From Pisolithus tinctorius (lineage: Eukaryota > Basidiomycota > Agaricomycetes > Boletales > Pisolithaceae): a stretch of 64,000 nt of DNA. Shown here one piece after another: positions 21,870 through 33,386 of the stretch. A program made the position numbers and the translations under genes. Each line of letters starts with the position of its first letter. Within the stretch, counting starts at the first letter, position 1. The stretch covers positions 3,184,303-3,248,302 of the forward strand of contig JANFAH010000005.1 in assembly GCA_024663395.1 (NCBI GenBank), written 5' to 3'. A model generated the notes under the pieces. It did no database searches. It had not been told where the DNA came from and saw only the letters and a program-made list of their open reading frames with translations.

Positions 21870-22812
21870 TGTGAAGTACGGGTTTACCCTTGGGTGACCA
21901 GGCTTCAAGACTGGGTGACAGGGGCTAGTCCAGGTGGCCAGAGTCAAGGCCGGAAGACAGGGCTTAAGTCCGAGTGGCCAAAGTTGAGGCTGGGAGACAG
22001 GGGCCAAGTCTGGTTGGACCGGAGTCAAGGCCGGAGGTCAGGGGCTAAGTCTGGAGGACCGGACTTAAGGCCGGGAGCGTGGGAATAAGACCGGTAGCGT
22101 GGGAAACCGACCGGTCTTGGGGTGCGCACAGGGGGAAGCTGGTCCAGGGTTGGATCTACCTCCCTTGGTCTCAGCTTATGTGCTGTACCCTTATGCAAGC
22201 TGGGGAGAGGTCCGGGACAGGGGTCGGGGATAGCTTAAGGCTTGGCCTTAGCTATAGAGTAGTCTTGAGGGGTAGTACAGAGCTGAGGGTAATACTTAAT
22301 TGATATTCTGACTGAGGGTGCTACGAAGTATGTACAGGGGTTAAATACATGAGGCTGGTCCGGGATAATGAACATAGAGCCGGACTTGTTAATAAGCTAT
22401 TAGCAAGAAGATTAGCAAGAGAATGGATAGCCACAGTGGCTGTTCTGAGGCTAATAGCCAAAGTCCGGGTGACCGGCATACCGGGGTCAGACACAGGATT
22501 TGTACAGTAAGCGAAAGTCAGATGAATGGGCTAGACTAAATATAGTACAAACAAAGGGAAACAGACCGGAGTTATGTCCGGGTGACCCGGACATGGACCT
22601 AGGAGGACCGGGGTGGAGCAGTGCAAGGCCAGGAGGCCGAAATGGACCGGAGATAGGGGTAAAACACCGGACTTGAGTTATGCAGGCCGGAGTTGAGTTA
22701 TCTAGGGCCGGGATTGGGTTGTCTAGGCTGGACCAGGACCGGAGTTGACCGGAGTTAGGGGCTAGGGGTCTGGACTGGGCTGAGTCCGAGTCCAAGAGTC
22801 ATGGATATGACA
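21870..22812 (-). repeat. 3' LTR of element D
   Basis: 943 bp, paired with 30688-31630. Where the two LTRs differ the change is nearly always CG versus TG or CA, with losses on both sides. No indels were noticed. The neighbouring polypurine tract (22813-22828, minus strand) marks it as the 3' LTR. Confidence 0.85.
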
Positions 22813-24603
22813 GTATCCCCCTCTTAGGAACCAAACCCTTGAGGTTCCATAGGGAAATATGCTCAGAGGGTTATGCAGTGAGGTTGCATGACTTGGAGTG
22901 AGTCCGAGTGCACACACAGTGCCAAGGGAGAGCCCGAGGGCTGGGAAACAGGACAGTGATGACCGGAGGTCCAGTAGTTTGGACCAGAATGGCATAGGCT
23001 GGGTTTGGGGTCAAGGGTCAAGTCCGAGGAGTGTTCTGGGAACCCGAGACCAGAGAAGCAACAACAAGGAGGGCCGGAGACCGGTCTAGGAGGCTGCCAG
23101 ATGGTTCTGCAGGCTGGGACAGGGCAAAGCCGAGTCTGGGAGTGACTATACCAGCTGGACAGGGGTTTTCAGAGATAGCGAAAGCTGAGGCCGACATCTC
23201 AGAGGGCCGGAGTTGCACTTCGGAGCTGGGTTAAGGCAAACCGAAGGCTGGGAATGACCAGGTAAGGCCTAGGGGTGTGCTTCAGGGCCAGGTCAGGGAA
23301 AGCCAGAGACCGAAGATGTGCAGGGGACCAGTAATGTCCAACTAATGTACCAGGAGTGTGCCACTAGGGCCAGAGGTGTGCTTCAAAGCCGGTTCAGGGC
23401 AACATGGAGACTGAGAGGGTCCAGAGAGGTCCAGAGATGACCATAAGATGGTCCAGGGGTGTAGCAGGTGCTGCTGAGTGACAACAGAATGACACAAAGG
23501 CTGGGTGCAGGAAAGGCCAGGAAAACCGGTCTAGGAATGTACTGGTTGGACTGGGAGTATGCTGCAGGGGTACAGAGGGTCATGAGAAGTGCTGAGAAGG
23601 CCGGGTTGGGTCCAAGGTCTGCTCCAGGGGGTCATGGGGTCTGAGAGTGTGTATCTACAGAAAAAGAAAACGGATAACAGGAAACCAAGAAAACATATAA
23701 CAAGGAAACAGGAAACCGAAGCCAGAGACAGGGGTCAAAGCCGAAGGCTGAGACCGAGGGTGGCTTAGGCCAGGAGTGGCCAAAGCTGGAGACCGAGACC
23801 GAGGGCAGCTGAAGCCTGTTGTGCTAAAGTGAGTGGTCTGGCAAAAACAGCAAGACCGAAGACCGGTCAAGGGAACAGAAGGCCTGGAAGGCCGGGAACC
23901 GGTCTGAGGGTCAGAGAGGACCGGAAGGGGCAGCTGGAGACCGGTCTAATGGTCAGGGAGGGTTAGAAAAGCCAGGTGGGGTCCAGTTGGGAGCCAGTGA
24001 GGACTGAGAGGGTTAGAAAGGCCATGGGAGACCAGTCTTGACCTGGATGGGGCTGTAAGGCTGGAAATCCAAAGAGAGACCGGTCTGGAGTTGGGCCAGG
24101 CCGGAGCAACCAGCTGAAGGCTGGTCTGAAGGAGTCGGAGGGGTTTGGGGTGGCTAGAGGTGACCTGAGGTGCCTTCTAGCTGGTGGGCTGACGACCGGA
24201 GGCCAAAACAGTGTAGGCTGACGGGCTAACACTGAGACCGGGGTAACCAGGGGTAGCAGGGTGTAAACCCGAGGCCGGAAGTGGCAAGCCCAAGTGCCGA
24301 GCACCTTGGAACAGGCCGGATGGGCTTCTGGAGGACAGTGAGGGACCGGGGAGGCTGTCTAGGACAGCGAGAGTTGAGTTTGCACAAAGACTGGAGGGCT
24401 GGACATAGCTAGGCATGAACCAGGGACCAGCAGGTCATGAGACCGGTTCAATGAAGGCCTAGGGATCTCAGCAGGAGGGGAGTCTGGGTGTTGAGTCCGG
24501 TTTAGGGGTGTCCGGAGTTGGTTGGAAGTGGGTTTTCTGGTGGTGAGAAGCCTGAAGGCCAAAAGGGCCACTGGAGGACCGGTTCAGGGGGTCTGGAGAC
24601 CGG

Positions 24604-24954
24604 TGTAGGGAATGTAATTTCCCTACTAGGGGAATTGTTTTATTTTGTTCATTTTATTCAGTTTTGATTCTAGGTGTTTTTTCTGCTAGTGGTACTTAGA
24701 GTTTCGCATTTTGGTCGCTTAGTCAGCACTACCTAGTACTGGATGTAGTTAGTTTTTTTTAAAAACAATAGACGAGTTACCCCGAGACGAGAGACGAGTT
24801 CGAGCAGGTCGTTTCCCTGCACCCAGACAGCCTCAGAAGCCTTCAGACGACTACCAGGATCTTGCTAGGCTATAGAAGCCCCTTTTGGCCTACTCATTCC
24901 CCTCAGATCTCATCATTCCCCTCACTCATCCTCTTTAAATCTCATTTTCCTACA
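24604..24954 (+). repeat. 5' LTR of the gag-only element
   Basis: 351 bp. The last 180 bp or so (from GAGTTACCCCGAGACGAG) are identical to the 3' LTR, while the first 170 bp differ at many sites including indels. Confidence 0.85.
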
Positions 24955-25180
24955 ACTGGAGCCCACCGCGAGGGGCTTCTGTCTTAGCCTGGCACCCATC
25001 CCAACCTTCCCAGATTCATTTTTGCAGTCTCCAGCTTCGTTTTAGCAATTTCCAGGCTCGTTTTAACAGATTTTCGCCTCTCGGCCTCATTTTTGCAGTC
25101 ACTTCGCTCGCATTTTCGTGTTTTCCCACTCGCGCGCACTCACTTATCAAGCATTCACACTCGTATAAACTCCCGAAGTC

Positions 25181-26542
25181 ATGTTCGGCCTCAAGATTCC
25201 GTGTCGAGGCTCGCCCGAAGCACCGAGCTTCTCTGGGCGCCCCGAGGACCTTCGAAGCTATTTTGATGACATAATCGACTTCTGTGATGGATTCGGCCTC
25301 TCAGACGGGCTCGCACGCATCAAATTCGCACTCAAGTATGCGCCTGTTGAGATGGTGGACCTCTGGTCCCACTTGGCAGATACCAGGAATGGAGATTGGA
25401 GTTATTTTACCTCAGAAGTGGTCCGGCTGTACCCAGAGCTGGAGGAGTCCTGCAGGAACCAATTTTTTAGACTGAAAAGTGCACTCGCAAGCTCGGACAC
25501 CATCTCGGTATCTTCCCTGGGCGAGTATTTCCGCAGCTTTTGTCGTTTTTCGCTGTCTCTCGAAAAGCAGAAAGAGTCGACATCTCATCTACCTGTTGTG
25601 TTTTTTTATGGATTCCCGCCCAAATTCAGATGCAAGCTGCTCGAGTTTCTTGACTCGCCAGATCAAGAGCTTACTGTGTCTAGTCTTATGATTGCAGCTA
25701 AACGGATTCTCGCACTGAGCAGCGGCCTCTGGAAGAGCTGCAAGGTCGACAGTTCGCGCGCGCAGCCACCACAAGCCTCGGACAGCCGTACACCCCGCCG
25801 TTTGTATTCGTTCTGCTTCTTCTGCGGACTTTCAGGCCATATTCGGGCAGGTTGCCATTCATTCAAGTCGTATTTAGCTTCGGGAAAGTGTCTACTCATA
25901 AACGGCCGCGTTGTTCTACCTACAGGACTGGAAATACCGCGCGAAGTTGCCGGACGAACTCTACGAGACCGTCTCGACAACTGGTCTTCGTTGACAAGCC
26001 AGTTCGAGACTTGTAGGGGCTCGTCGCTTGCTCGCTCACTTTCACCCATGGCCGCACCCTCTCGAAGCGTGTTCGACACACCATCGCGTGTACCTGCTCG
26101 AATGAGCGTCGTGTCTACTCGGTCCCTACCTACTCTCCAGCCCAAGCCAGTGGTACCTGAACCACCAGCCATTCAGTCTCGTCGCTCGTCAGCTGAGCGC
26201 TCTCGTAGCTCACCACATGCACAGCCACATACCCAGGGTGAATCGCCCTCGCGTCGTCATTCACATTCACGCTCGCAGACTCGAAAGGGTTCGTACATAC
26301 ATTTGAAAGATGAATTCATACCGGTCCAGTCGTATTCCCGCAGCTTGAAGCAGCGTCACGCTCGAAGGCGCTCATGTTCATATTCGACTAGTGGCTCACC
26401 CCCTTCTTCCTTGTCGTCGTCATCATCCTCACGCTCGTGCTCTCGTTCACGTTTGAGGAAGGCGTATTCATACATCCGTTCCAAACCGAAGCGGTCGCGC
26501 AGCCGCAGTCGCACGCCCCGGCGCTCTCGAAGAGCGCGTTGA
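25181..26542 (+). CDS. Gag protein with CCHC zinc knuckle and RS-rich tail
   Basis: 453-aa frame starting MFGLKIPCRG. The N-terminal 180 residues look like a retrotransposon capsid (YFDDIIDFCDGFG, WSHLADTRNGDWSYF, FFYGFPPKFRCKLLEFL). A single canonical zinc knuckle C-x2-C-x4-H-x4-C is at residues 212-225 (CFFCGLSGHIRAGC), which would bind the element RNA. The C-terminal 190 residues are dominated by Ser and Arg with many RS/SR dipeptides and end in RSRSRSRTPRRSRRAR, like SR splicing factors. Upstream of the ATG there are several in-frame stops, so the start is well placed. The frame has no lesion. Activity would need enzymes from another element. Confidence 0.85.
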   Translation: MFGLKIPCRGSPEAPSFSGRPEDLRSYFDDIIDFCDGFGLSDGLARIKFALKYAPVEMVDLWSHLADTRNGDWSYFTSEVVRLYPELEESCRNQFFRLKSALASSDTISVSSLGEYFRSFCRFSLSLEKQKESTSHLPVVFFYGFPPKFRCKLLEFLDSPDQELTVSSLMIAAKRILALSSGLWKSCKVDSSRAQPPQASDSRTPRRLYSFCFFCGLSGHIRAGCHSFKSYLASGKCLLINGRVVLPTGLEIPREVAGRTLRDRLDNWSSLTSQFETCRGSSLARSLSPMAAPSRSVFDTPSRVPARMSVVSTRSLPTLQPKPVVPEPPAIQSRRSSAERSRSSPHAQPHTQGESPSRRHSHSRSQTRKGSYIHLKDEFIPVQSYSRSLKQRHARRRSCSYSTSGSPPSSLSSSSSSRSCSRSRLRKAYSYIRSKPKRSRSRSRTPRRSRRAR

Positions 26543-27397
26543 TGCTGCATGTCGCACAAATTCCATTATGTTGTTTTTACTTCCTTTGCTTATGGATCTT
26601 ACAGTATCTAGTATGGATCTACCTGCGTCGTAATGCGGAATTTTTGGTACATTAGATATGTTTGAATTTTCTTGTTTTGCCCTTCGTCTTTTACCCCCCA
26701 GGCTCGAGTTCCCCGCAGAACACTGAGTAGCATTGCACCTAGCACCTCCCCGCGCTCTACACGACACCTCCCATCCGCGGATACAGTTCTGACGAAATTA
26801 CTGCCGACACCGCTCGTCGCTTGTCAAGACAAATGCTACCTCCCTCGTACCGAGCACATACCGAGCGTGTATCTCGCTCGTTATCACGCCGTGCCTCTCG
26901 CTTTTTGGCAGGCTCGTTCTACTCGACGTTAGCTCTCTGTTGGTACCAAGATCGCTTGCAGGCGCCCAGCCGTTGAGGAGATATTCGCGTTTTTTTTTTG
27001 TGGATAGGTCCATTCTCAGGGTCCTGTAGTCGTATCTCGCCCGTTTCTCGACCGGATCTCTCGCTTTTCGGGATCCTGATGCTACTATTCGACAGCTTCA
27101 GAATGGTAGCTTTTCCGTCGTCGTCGCTGCAGAACTTGTGGCTACATTTGGTTTTTGGTGGATGAGGGTACCCTTGGGCAGTTTTGTGGATATCTCAGGA
27201 TCGGGCGCACAGGTTCTCTGTGCTCATTTTGTGGGGTAGTCGCTGCATTCCATTCTGCCGCCATGTCTCGTTTCGCACCGTTCAGAGCACCTGTTTTTCG
27301 TCGATGAGTCATTCTCTTGCCCCCTCTGTCGTGACTTCGGATTCTTAGCCACCTTCGGGTTGACTGGGGATAGTCAAGATCTCGAGTACCCCTGGGA
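26543..27397 (+). other. Non-coding 3' internal region of the gag-only element
   Basis: About 850 bp between the Gag stop and the 3' LTR without a recognisable domain. A T-rich run (26991-27000) is present. No polypurine tract is obvious directly before the LTR. Confidence 0.5.
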
Positions 27398-27750
27398 TGT
27401 AGGGAATGCAATTTCCCTACCGGGGGAATTGCCTTATTTTGCTTGTTTTACTTCATTTTCATTCTAGATACTTTTTTCTTTGAGTTGCACTTAGATTTCG
27501 CATTTTTGGTTGCTTAGTCAGCAGTAGTGCTACTTGTGTATGGTTTTTTTCCTTTAGAAAAAAATAGATGAGTTACCCCGAGACGAGAGACGAGTTCGAG
27601 CAGGTCGTTTCCCTGCACCCAGACAGCCTCAGAAGCCTTCAGACGACTACCAGGATCTTGCTAGGCTATAGAAGCCCCTTTTGGCCTACTCATTCCCCTC
27701 AGATCTCATCATTCCCCTCACTCATCCTCTTTAAATCTCATTTTCCTACA
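27398..27750 (+). repeat. 3' LTR of the gag-only element
   Basis: 353 bp; ends exactly as the 5' LTR and is followed by the duplication CCGG. The U3-side half differs from its partner, the rest is identical. Confidence 0.85.
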
Positions 27751-29170
27751 CCGGGTGAGGCCTAGGGGTGTTCCAGCTGAAAGGCTGACAACAGGAGGCC
27801 AAGACTGGTGAGACCAGTGAACACACAATCACCAAGGCCGAGGACCACCGAGACAGTGAGACTGGAGTACCAACACAAATGTCAGGGGCTGGGAGCAACC
27901 CAGGGCAGGTGGTTCGGGAGTGCTTCAGTATGCAAGGACCGGGCCAAGGAACTGGGAACCGGTGTGCAGGGACCAAGTGGGGCTGTGCTGAGGGCACCGG
28001 AGTGGTAGCGGACAGGAGTTTGGAAGAGAGTAGGTCACTAGCAAGGTCCCTTATCCCCCTCTTAGGGTAGACTTCCCAAGTCTACAGGGGTACAAGGTAT
28101 GGGCTAGGAACACCAAGAGGAGTACTGGACAGGTAGTAGGAGTACTACCACTGGAGTTGCAAGTCCGAGTACTGAGAATGCTGAGACCAGCTTAACAGGT
28201 GTCAAGACCGGTTTTGGGAAGCTTTTTCAAGGCCGGAAAAGCTTTAAAAGCGGAGATACAAGGCTGGCAGAGCAGGCCAGACTGGTATGGGGATAGTAAA
28301 GAGTGTTGGAGTCACAGGTGAGGGTATGAAGGCCAGAACCAGAGCCTGAGAGGAAACCAGAAGGCCGGTGAAGACCAGTAGGCCAAAAGACAACCGGTAA
28401 GACCAGAGTTGGGAGAGTGGGTAGGACCAGGGTTCCAGAGTCGATGGTGGGGTGACAGTGGCAATGGATAGGGGAAGGTGAGGGTCAGCTGGTACCCGAA
28501 GGGGCCTCGTGAACATACAAGTTCCGGGGCGAGTGGGTGAGCTGGGAAACAGACCGGCAGAGTCAGGGGGTTGTCAGATGGGCCAAAGCCCGGGGTGTCT
28601 TGCAAGAAAATTCATGCTCCAAGGCGGGGTTGACATCAGGGGGGTTAGCAAACTTTAGTATTAGGCAGGGATAGGTGACTGCACTACACTCAGCCACCAA
28701 CGGGTGCCTATTGAGTGGGCTAGTCAGTTCCCTACAACCAAGATACTTCAGTTCCTAACAGGTTGACAAGGCTGGTTAAAACAGGGGTCGGAGACCGAGA
28801 GAGAACCAAGGCTGGGTCCACCAAGGACCGGAAAGAGGTGCTAGGTCAAGACCATAGCACCGGGGTAGAGGACAGGGGTAGTTCCAGGAGGAGGGAGAGG
28901 CCCAAAGGCCAAATGAGTGACAGAGGGAGTAGCATAGAGCTACCCAAGGGGTATCAGAGTCCGAAGCAGGCCAGAGATGGGAGACCAGCCAAAAGAAACG
29001 AGTCCGGAGTGAGCAAGGCCGGTCAGGGGCTCTAAGGAAGTCCGGAGACCACAGGCCGGACAAAGGGTGACAAGGCCTAGTGAGGGAAGGAAGACCGGAA
29101 CTCAGGAGAGTGGTCATAAAGGAGTCCAGAGGTGGAAAAAGCGGACACAAATAGGGGGACCGGAGTGTAG

Positions 29171-29355
29171 CACTAATTGATTTGTCTCTACCAAGACCAC
29201 CAGTTTCAGCTTCTGGTGTACCAGAGTACCAACTTGTTGACCCAGTTAGGATCCTGGGGTAGACTCTAATTGTTTTGTCTCAACCAAGACCACCGGTTTT
29301 GGCTTCCAGAGTACAAAGTTACCAACTTGTTAACCCAGTTAGGATCCCGGGGTGG
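29171..29355 (+). repeat. Tandem duplication of about 95 bp inside element D
   Basis: Two copies of a unit containing CTAATTG, TTTGTCTC, ACCAAGACCACC, ACCAACTTGTT and CCCAGTTAGGATCC in the same order, with about 10 percent difference. Unlike its surroundings it is not purine-biased. Confidence 0.7.
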
Positions 29356-30687
29356 ACAGAGGACAGGGAAAGGACCGGAAATGAGGTCAGGGACCGGGAT
29401 AGGGGCCGGAGGACCAGCAGACCGGTCCTAGACTGAAGACCAGGGCCAGGAGCAAGTCCGAAGGACTAGCATGCCCAGGGGGTGCCTTCAAGTGAAAAGA
29501 GAGGCCAGAAGAGAGGTCAGGGACTGGGCTAAGGCCCAGAGGGGTGGCAGACTGGTCCTAGACCGAAACAGAGGTGTCATGCACTAGCTAAGACTACTGG
29601 AGCTGAGGCCTGGTACAAGTCCAAAGGACAAGCACCATCCCGAGGCCGAGGTGACTAGTGCAGCACTGGGACAATGGACAGGAGACCCAGGAGGGGTCTG
29701 TAAGGAACAGAAAAGGTCTGAGGAGAGCCAGGACCGGTCCAAACCTAGTAACAGGTCTAGACAAGTCCGGGTGAGGTGGCTGAATCAAACCGGGGCCGAG
29801 AGGGCCAGTAACAAAGGGCAGGAGGCTGAGGGAAGTGGCAAACTGGCTTCAGACAAGTCTGAGTGAGTGTGGACAAGCCAACCCAGGGCTGGACAGGCTG
29901 GTGACAGACAGTTCTGGAGACTGGAAAGGGGGTCCAGGGCTCCAAGGCCAGTGTAGCAAAGGCCAAGGGTGGAGACCGGACCCAAAACTGCTGAAGCCGA
30001 GTGCCGATGGGGAACCAGGGAAGGTGTTGAGGGCCGGGACTGGCTAAGTCCAGGCCTGTGGGCTGCACCGGAGGTGCACAGATGTCCGAAGACCAATATC
30101 AGGGAGTCAGGAGGTCAAATGAGTGATGAGACCCCAGTGTTCAATACAGTAGAACTGGACGAAGACAGCTGGGCTAGAGTGCTGGGATGACTGAGGTAAG
30201 GACTGTGGTGAAGACCAGGGTGACCAGCCAGGGGTCTGAGGTAGCTCAGGGGAGCTAACAGAAGTGAGTCCGGTTGATGAGGCCGGCTCAGGGGCAAGTC
30301 CGGAGGGTAACTCCGACCTGGAAGTGGGCTCAGGTGTGAACCCAGGTTGGTGGTGAGTCCAGATGGTGAGTCCGACTCAGGGGCTGACATGGCCGGTCCG
30401 GAGTCAGGAGAAAATGAGTGGCAGGCAGGGCTCAGGAGCAAGGGAATGGATGCATTAAGTTTTGACTACTAAGGACCATAGTGTCAGGGGTAATGCAACC
30501 TGGGGGTGTGCAGAGTGCTGAGGGGTGCCGGGTTACCTCTCTGCTTTAGCAGAGATCTCCAGGTTGGGCTCCGGAGTCAGAGGAGAGGTATCCCAATGAG
30601 TCCCAATGGGCAAGGCCATGGGTAGGGGCTCTAGAGCAGGACCTAGACATGATGAAGTGACTTGCACAAGTGTGAGTCAGAATATAC

Positions 30688-31630
30688 TGTGAAGTACGGG
30701 TTTACCCTCGGGTGACTGGGCTTCAAGACTGGGTGACAGGGGCTAGTCCAGGTGGCCAGAGTCAAGGCTGGAAGACAGGGCTTAAGTCTGAGTGGCCAAA
30801 GTTGAGGCTGGGAGACAGGGGCCAAGTCTGGTTGGACCGGAGTCAAGGCCGGAGGTCAGGGGCTAAGTCCGGAGGACCGGACTTAAGGCCGGGAGCGCGG
30901 GAATAAGACCGGTAGCATGGGAAACCGACCGGTCTTGGGGTGCGCACAGGGGGAAGCTGGTCCGGGGTTGGATCTACTTCCCTTGGTCTCAGCTTATGTG
31001 CTGTACCCTTATGCAAGCTGGGGAGAGGTCCGGGACAGGGGTCGGGGATAGCTTAAGGCTCGGCCTTAGCTATAGAATAGTCTCGAGGGGTAGTACGGAG
31101 TTGAGGGTAATACTTAATTGATATTCTGACTGAGGGTGCTACAAAGTATGTACAGGGGTTAAATACATGAGGCCAGTCCGGGATAATGAACATAGAGCTG
31201 GACTTGTTAATAAGCTATTAGCAAGAAAATTAGCAAGAGAATGGATAGCCACAGTGGCTGTTCCGAGGCTAATAGCCAAAGTCCGGGTGACCGGCATACT
31301 GGGGTCAGACACAGGATTTGTACAGTAAGCGAAAGTCAGATGAATGGGCTAGACTAAATATAGTACAAACAAAGGGAAACAGACCGGAGTTATGTCTGGG
31401 TGACCCAGACATGGACCTAGGAGGACCGGGGTGGAGCAGCGCAAGGCCAGGAGGCCGAAATGAACCGGAGATAGGGGTAAAACGCTGGACTTGAGTTATG
31501 CAGGCTGGAGTTGAGTTATCTAGGGCCGGGATTGGGTTGTCTAGGCTGGACCAGGACCGGAGTTGACCGGAGTTAGGGGCTAGGGGTCTGGACTGGGCTG
31601 AGTCCGAGTCCGAGAGTCATGGATATGACA
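30688..31630 (-). repeat. 5' LTR of element D
   Basis: 943 bp, same ends as the partner at 21870-22812. Followed at 31631-31635 by target duplication ATAGG. On the minus strand the internal sequence just inside begins GTATATTCTGACTCACAC; no clear tRNA-primer match starting with TGG is adjacent. Confidence 0.85.
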
Positions 31631-31635
31631 ATAGG

Positions 31636-32228
31636 GGTAAGAGGAAGGTAGCCTCAGCAAGATCAAATGGAAACAGCAGCTTGACACCATGTACCATTAA
31701 GTAAGGGGATAAACCCATGGATTTCAAGATGGTGACCCACTTGGCCCAGAACATGGAGTGCACAATGGTGTGCCAGCAGCGGTTGTTGTTTTCGCAGCTC
31801 TTCATGATCGCCTCGCAAACATCATAGTGGCAATGCTCTACAATGCCATTAGCCTGAGAGTTGTAAGGAGAGATATGGATGTGACAGATATGATATTGCA
31901 CAGCTAGGGCATCTAAGGCTTGGACGAACATGGGACCATTGTCAGTGACAATTTCAGAAAGCAGACCCCAGCGACATAGAATGTCCTCGAAGATGAAGGA
32001 TGCAAGTGCGGTACTATTTTCTGTGCACAACATGCACCATTTGGGATATGAGGTGAGTGCACAATGAGCCTGTACTATGTAGTGGTAGCTGCTGGCTTTG
32101 GGCATTAGCATCATGTCAATGTGAGCTTTATGAAACAGGCCCCCTATCATGGGTACAGTGGGGGGGATATGAAGCTTCTGCATCTGGTGGATCTGGCATT
32201 TGTGACAAGTGTGGACATACCACTTCAC
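31636..32228 (-). pseudogene. Integrase N-terminal and core domain of Ty3 element A
   Basis: Minus-strand frame with a CHKCQIHQ zinc-binding end, the first core Asp in AHIDMMLMPK, the second in IVTDNGPMF, and the Glu region in NSQANGIVEHCHYDV. The frame is cut where element D is inserted (31631-31635 is the target duplication); the codons after that in the open frame come from the D LTR. The rest of integrase is at 21368-21864. Confidence 0.75.
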
Positions 32229-32346
32229 ATCCTCGACAAGAAGAGGCCACTAGAAGCGAAGGAGAAGGTGCGTGCAGACTGTGAAGACACCCTTGTGTCC
32301 GAGGTCGTCATGTGCCTCTTTGATGAGATGATACCACTTGGATTTG

Positions 32347-33200
32347 TCAATGACTAGCTGGTGCTGTCTGTGGTTCTCTATGCCATAGATTTCCATCTAG
32401 GAGGAAGAAGCAGCTAGCCAAATTGAAGAAGGATGAGTACTGTGCATCAGTAAGGTCAGGAGGTTGCTCGCAGGTCGCAAGGAATGCATGGATCATTTCT
32501 ATCTTCACTTTGCATGCCCGGGCTTTCATGGACCGCAGGATGGCAGGGTCATCAGGGGTATTGGAAGGGTTATTAGCATCAGCAGTTGCAGCAAACATGA
32601 GATAAAAGGATGCAGGCAGCGGGAGGCTTGCCCAATGATAAGCGGGTGGCAGTAAGGAATGGTGATCTTGACTGGAAAGCAACATAGGAGGCAGGTGGTC
32701 ATTGACAACCTGTGTAGAGAAAGAATAAAAACGGTCTAGCCAATCCTCATGGTCGTCATCCTCAGGTGGGTCGAGCTCTGACTGCAGACGGCAGGATAAG
32801 CCATCAGGGCCGGCATGCCTGTCTGCAGGGATGTGCATGAGTTTGAATGAGAAGAGGAGGACACCAGTGATCCAGCGATTGATCATTGCATTAGGCTGCA
32901 GATCTGGGTTATTTATCATGCCCTTAATATACTTCGCATCTACCTCCACAGTGAAGTTAGTGAGACCGAAGATGTATATGCATACTGCATGCAACACACA
33001 GAAAAGACCATACAACTCAAGTTTGGCCTGGGAGTAGTGGCTTTCCACTTTGTTGAGGGTGATGGATCTGAAGCAACTTGGGTGCCACCTGCCATCTTCA
33101 CCGAGCTGGTAGAGGATATAGCCAACTGTGATGACTGAGGTGTCGACTGCTAGAATTACTTCACGACTGCACTCGTAGTCAATTCTTCAGAGTGTGGGGG
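32347..33200 (-). pseudogene. RNase H and connecting region of Ty3 element A
   Basis: Minus-strand frame 33048-32347 contains HYSQAKLELYGLFCVLHA, the RNase H Glu region, then VEVDAKYIKGMIN and INRWITGVLLF, followed by HIPADRHAGPDGLSCR. This is typical of Ty3 RNase H in fungi. A frame break and stops separate it from the RT domain. The sequence after WLDRFYSF is a spacer leading to the integrase. Confidence 0.7.
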
Positions 33201-33386
33201 ACTTTACAATTTCGTCCTTGAGTCATTGCATGGCAGTGCATTGTGGTTCATCCCATGTGAATGGTACGTCTTTCCACATGAGCATGACTAGTGGCCATGC
33301 AATCTTGGCGAAGTCTTTGATGAAGATGCATAGCACACTGCAGACACCGAGGAACCATGAACCTGTGTCAGGTTGCAGCACTCAGG

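Larger units (their letters stand above)
24604..27750 (+). mobile_element. Gag-only LTR retrotransposon (TR-GAG type), 3147 bp, nested in D
   Basis: LTRs 24604-24954 and 27398-27750 start TGTAGGGAATG and end TTTTCCTACA. The 4-bp duplication CCGG flanks the element (24600-24603 and 27751-27754). Two bases inside the left LTR lies ACTGGAGCCCACCGCGAGG, a primer-binding-site-like sequence starting with TGG. The only protein is a Gag (25181-26542); no protease, RT or integrase is present. CpG is plentiful here in contrast to element D around it, so it is the youngest layer of this nest. Confidence 0.85.
21870..31630 (-). mobile_element. LTR element D: complete, 943-bp LTRs, no coding capacity
   Basis: Both LTRs are 943 bp, start TGTGAAGTACGGG and end GGATATGACA on the plus strand, and are flanked by the 5-bp duplication ATAGG. 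Orientation is read from a polypurine tract: on the minus strand CCTAAGAGGGGGATAC abuts the LTR start at 22812, so 30688-31630 is the 5' LTR. The internal part (without the nested gag-only element) is about 4.7 kb of purine-rich repeats on the plus strand. It has no RT, integrase or gag motif in any frame. This matches a large non-autonomous LTR derivative (LARD). A second similar purine tract lies near 28049-28064. Confidence 0.85.

Noticed and set aside
22813..24603. Proline and serine rich minus-strand ORFs in element D
   Set aside because: Short, repetitive and without domains; they follow from the purine bias of the plus strand.
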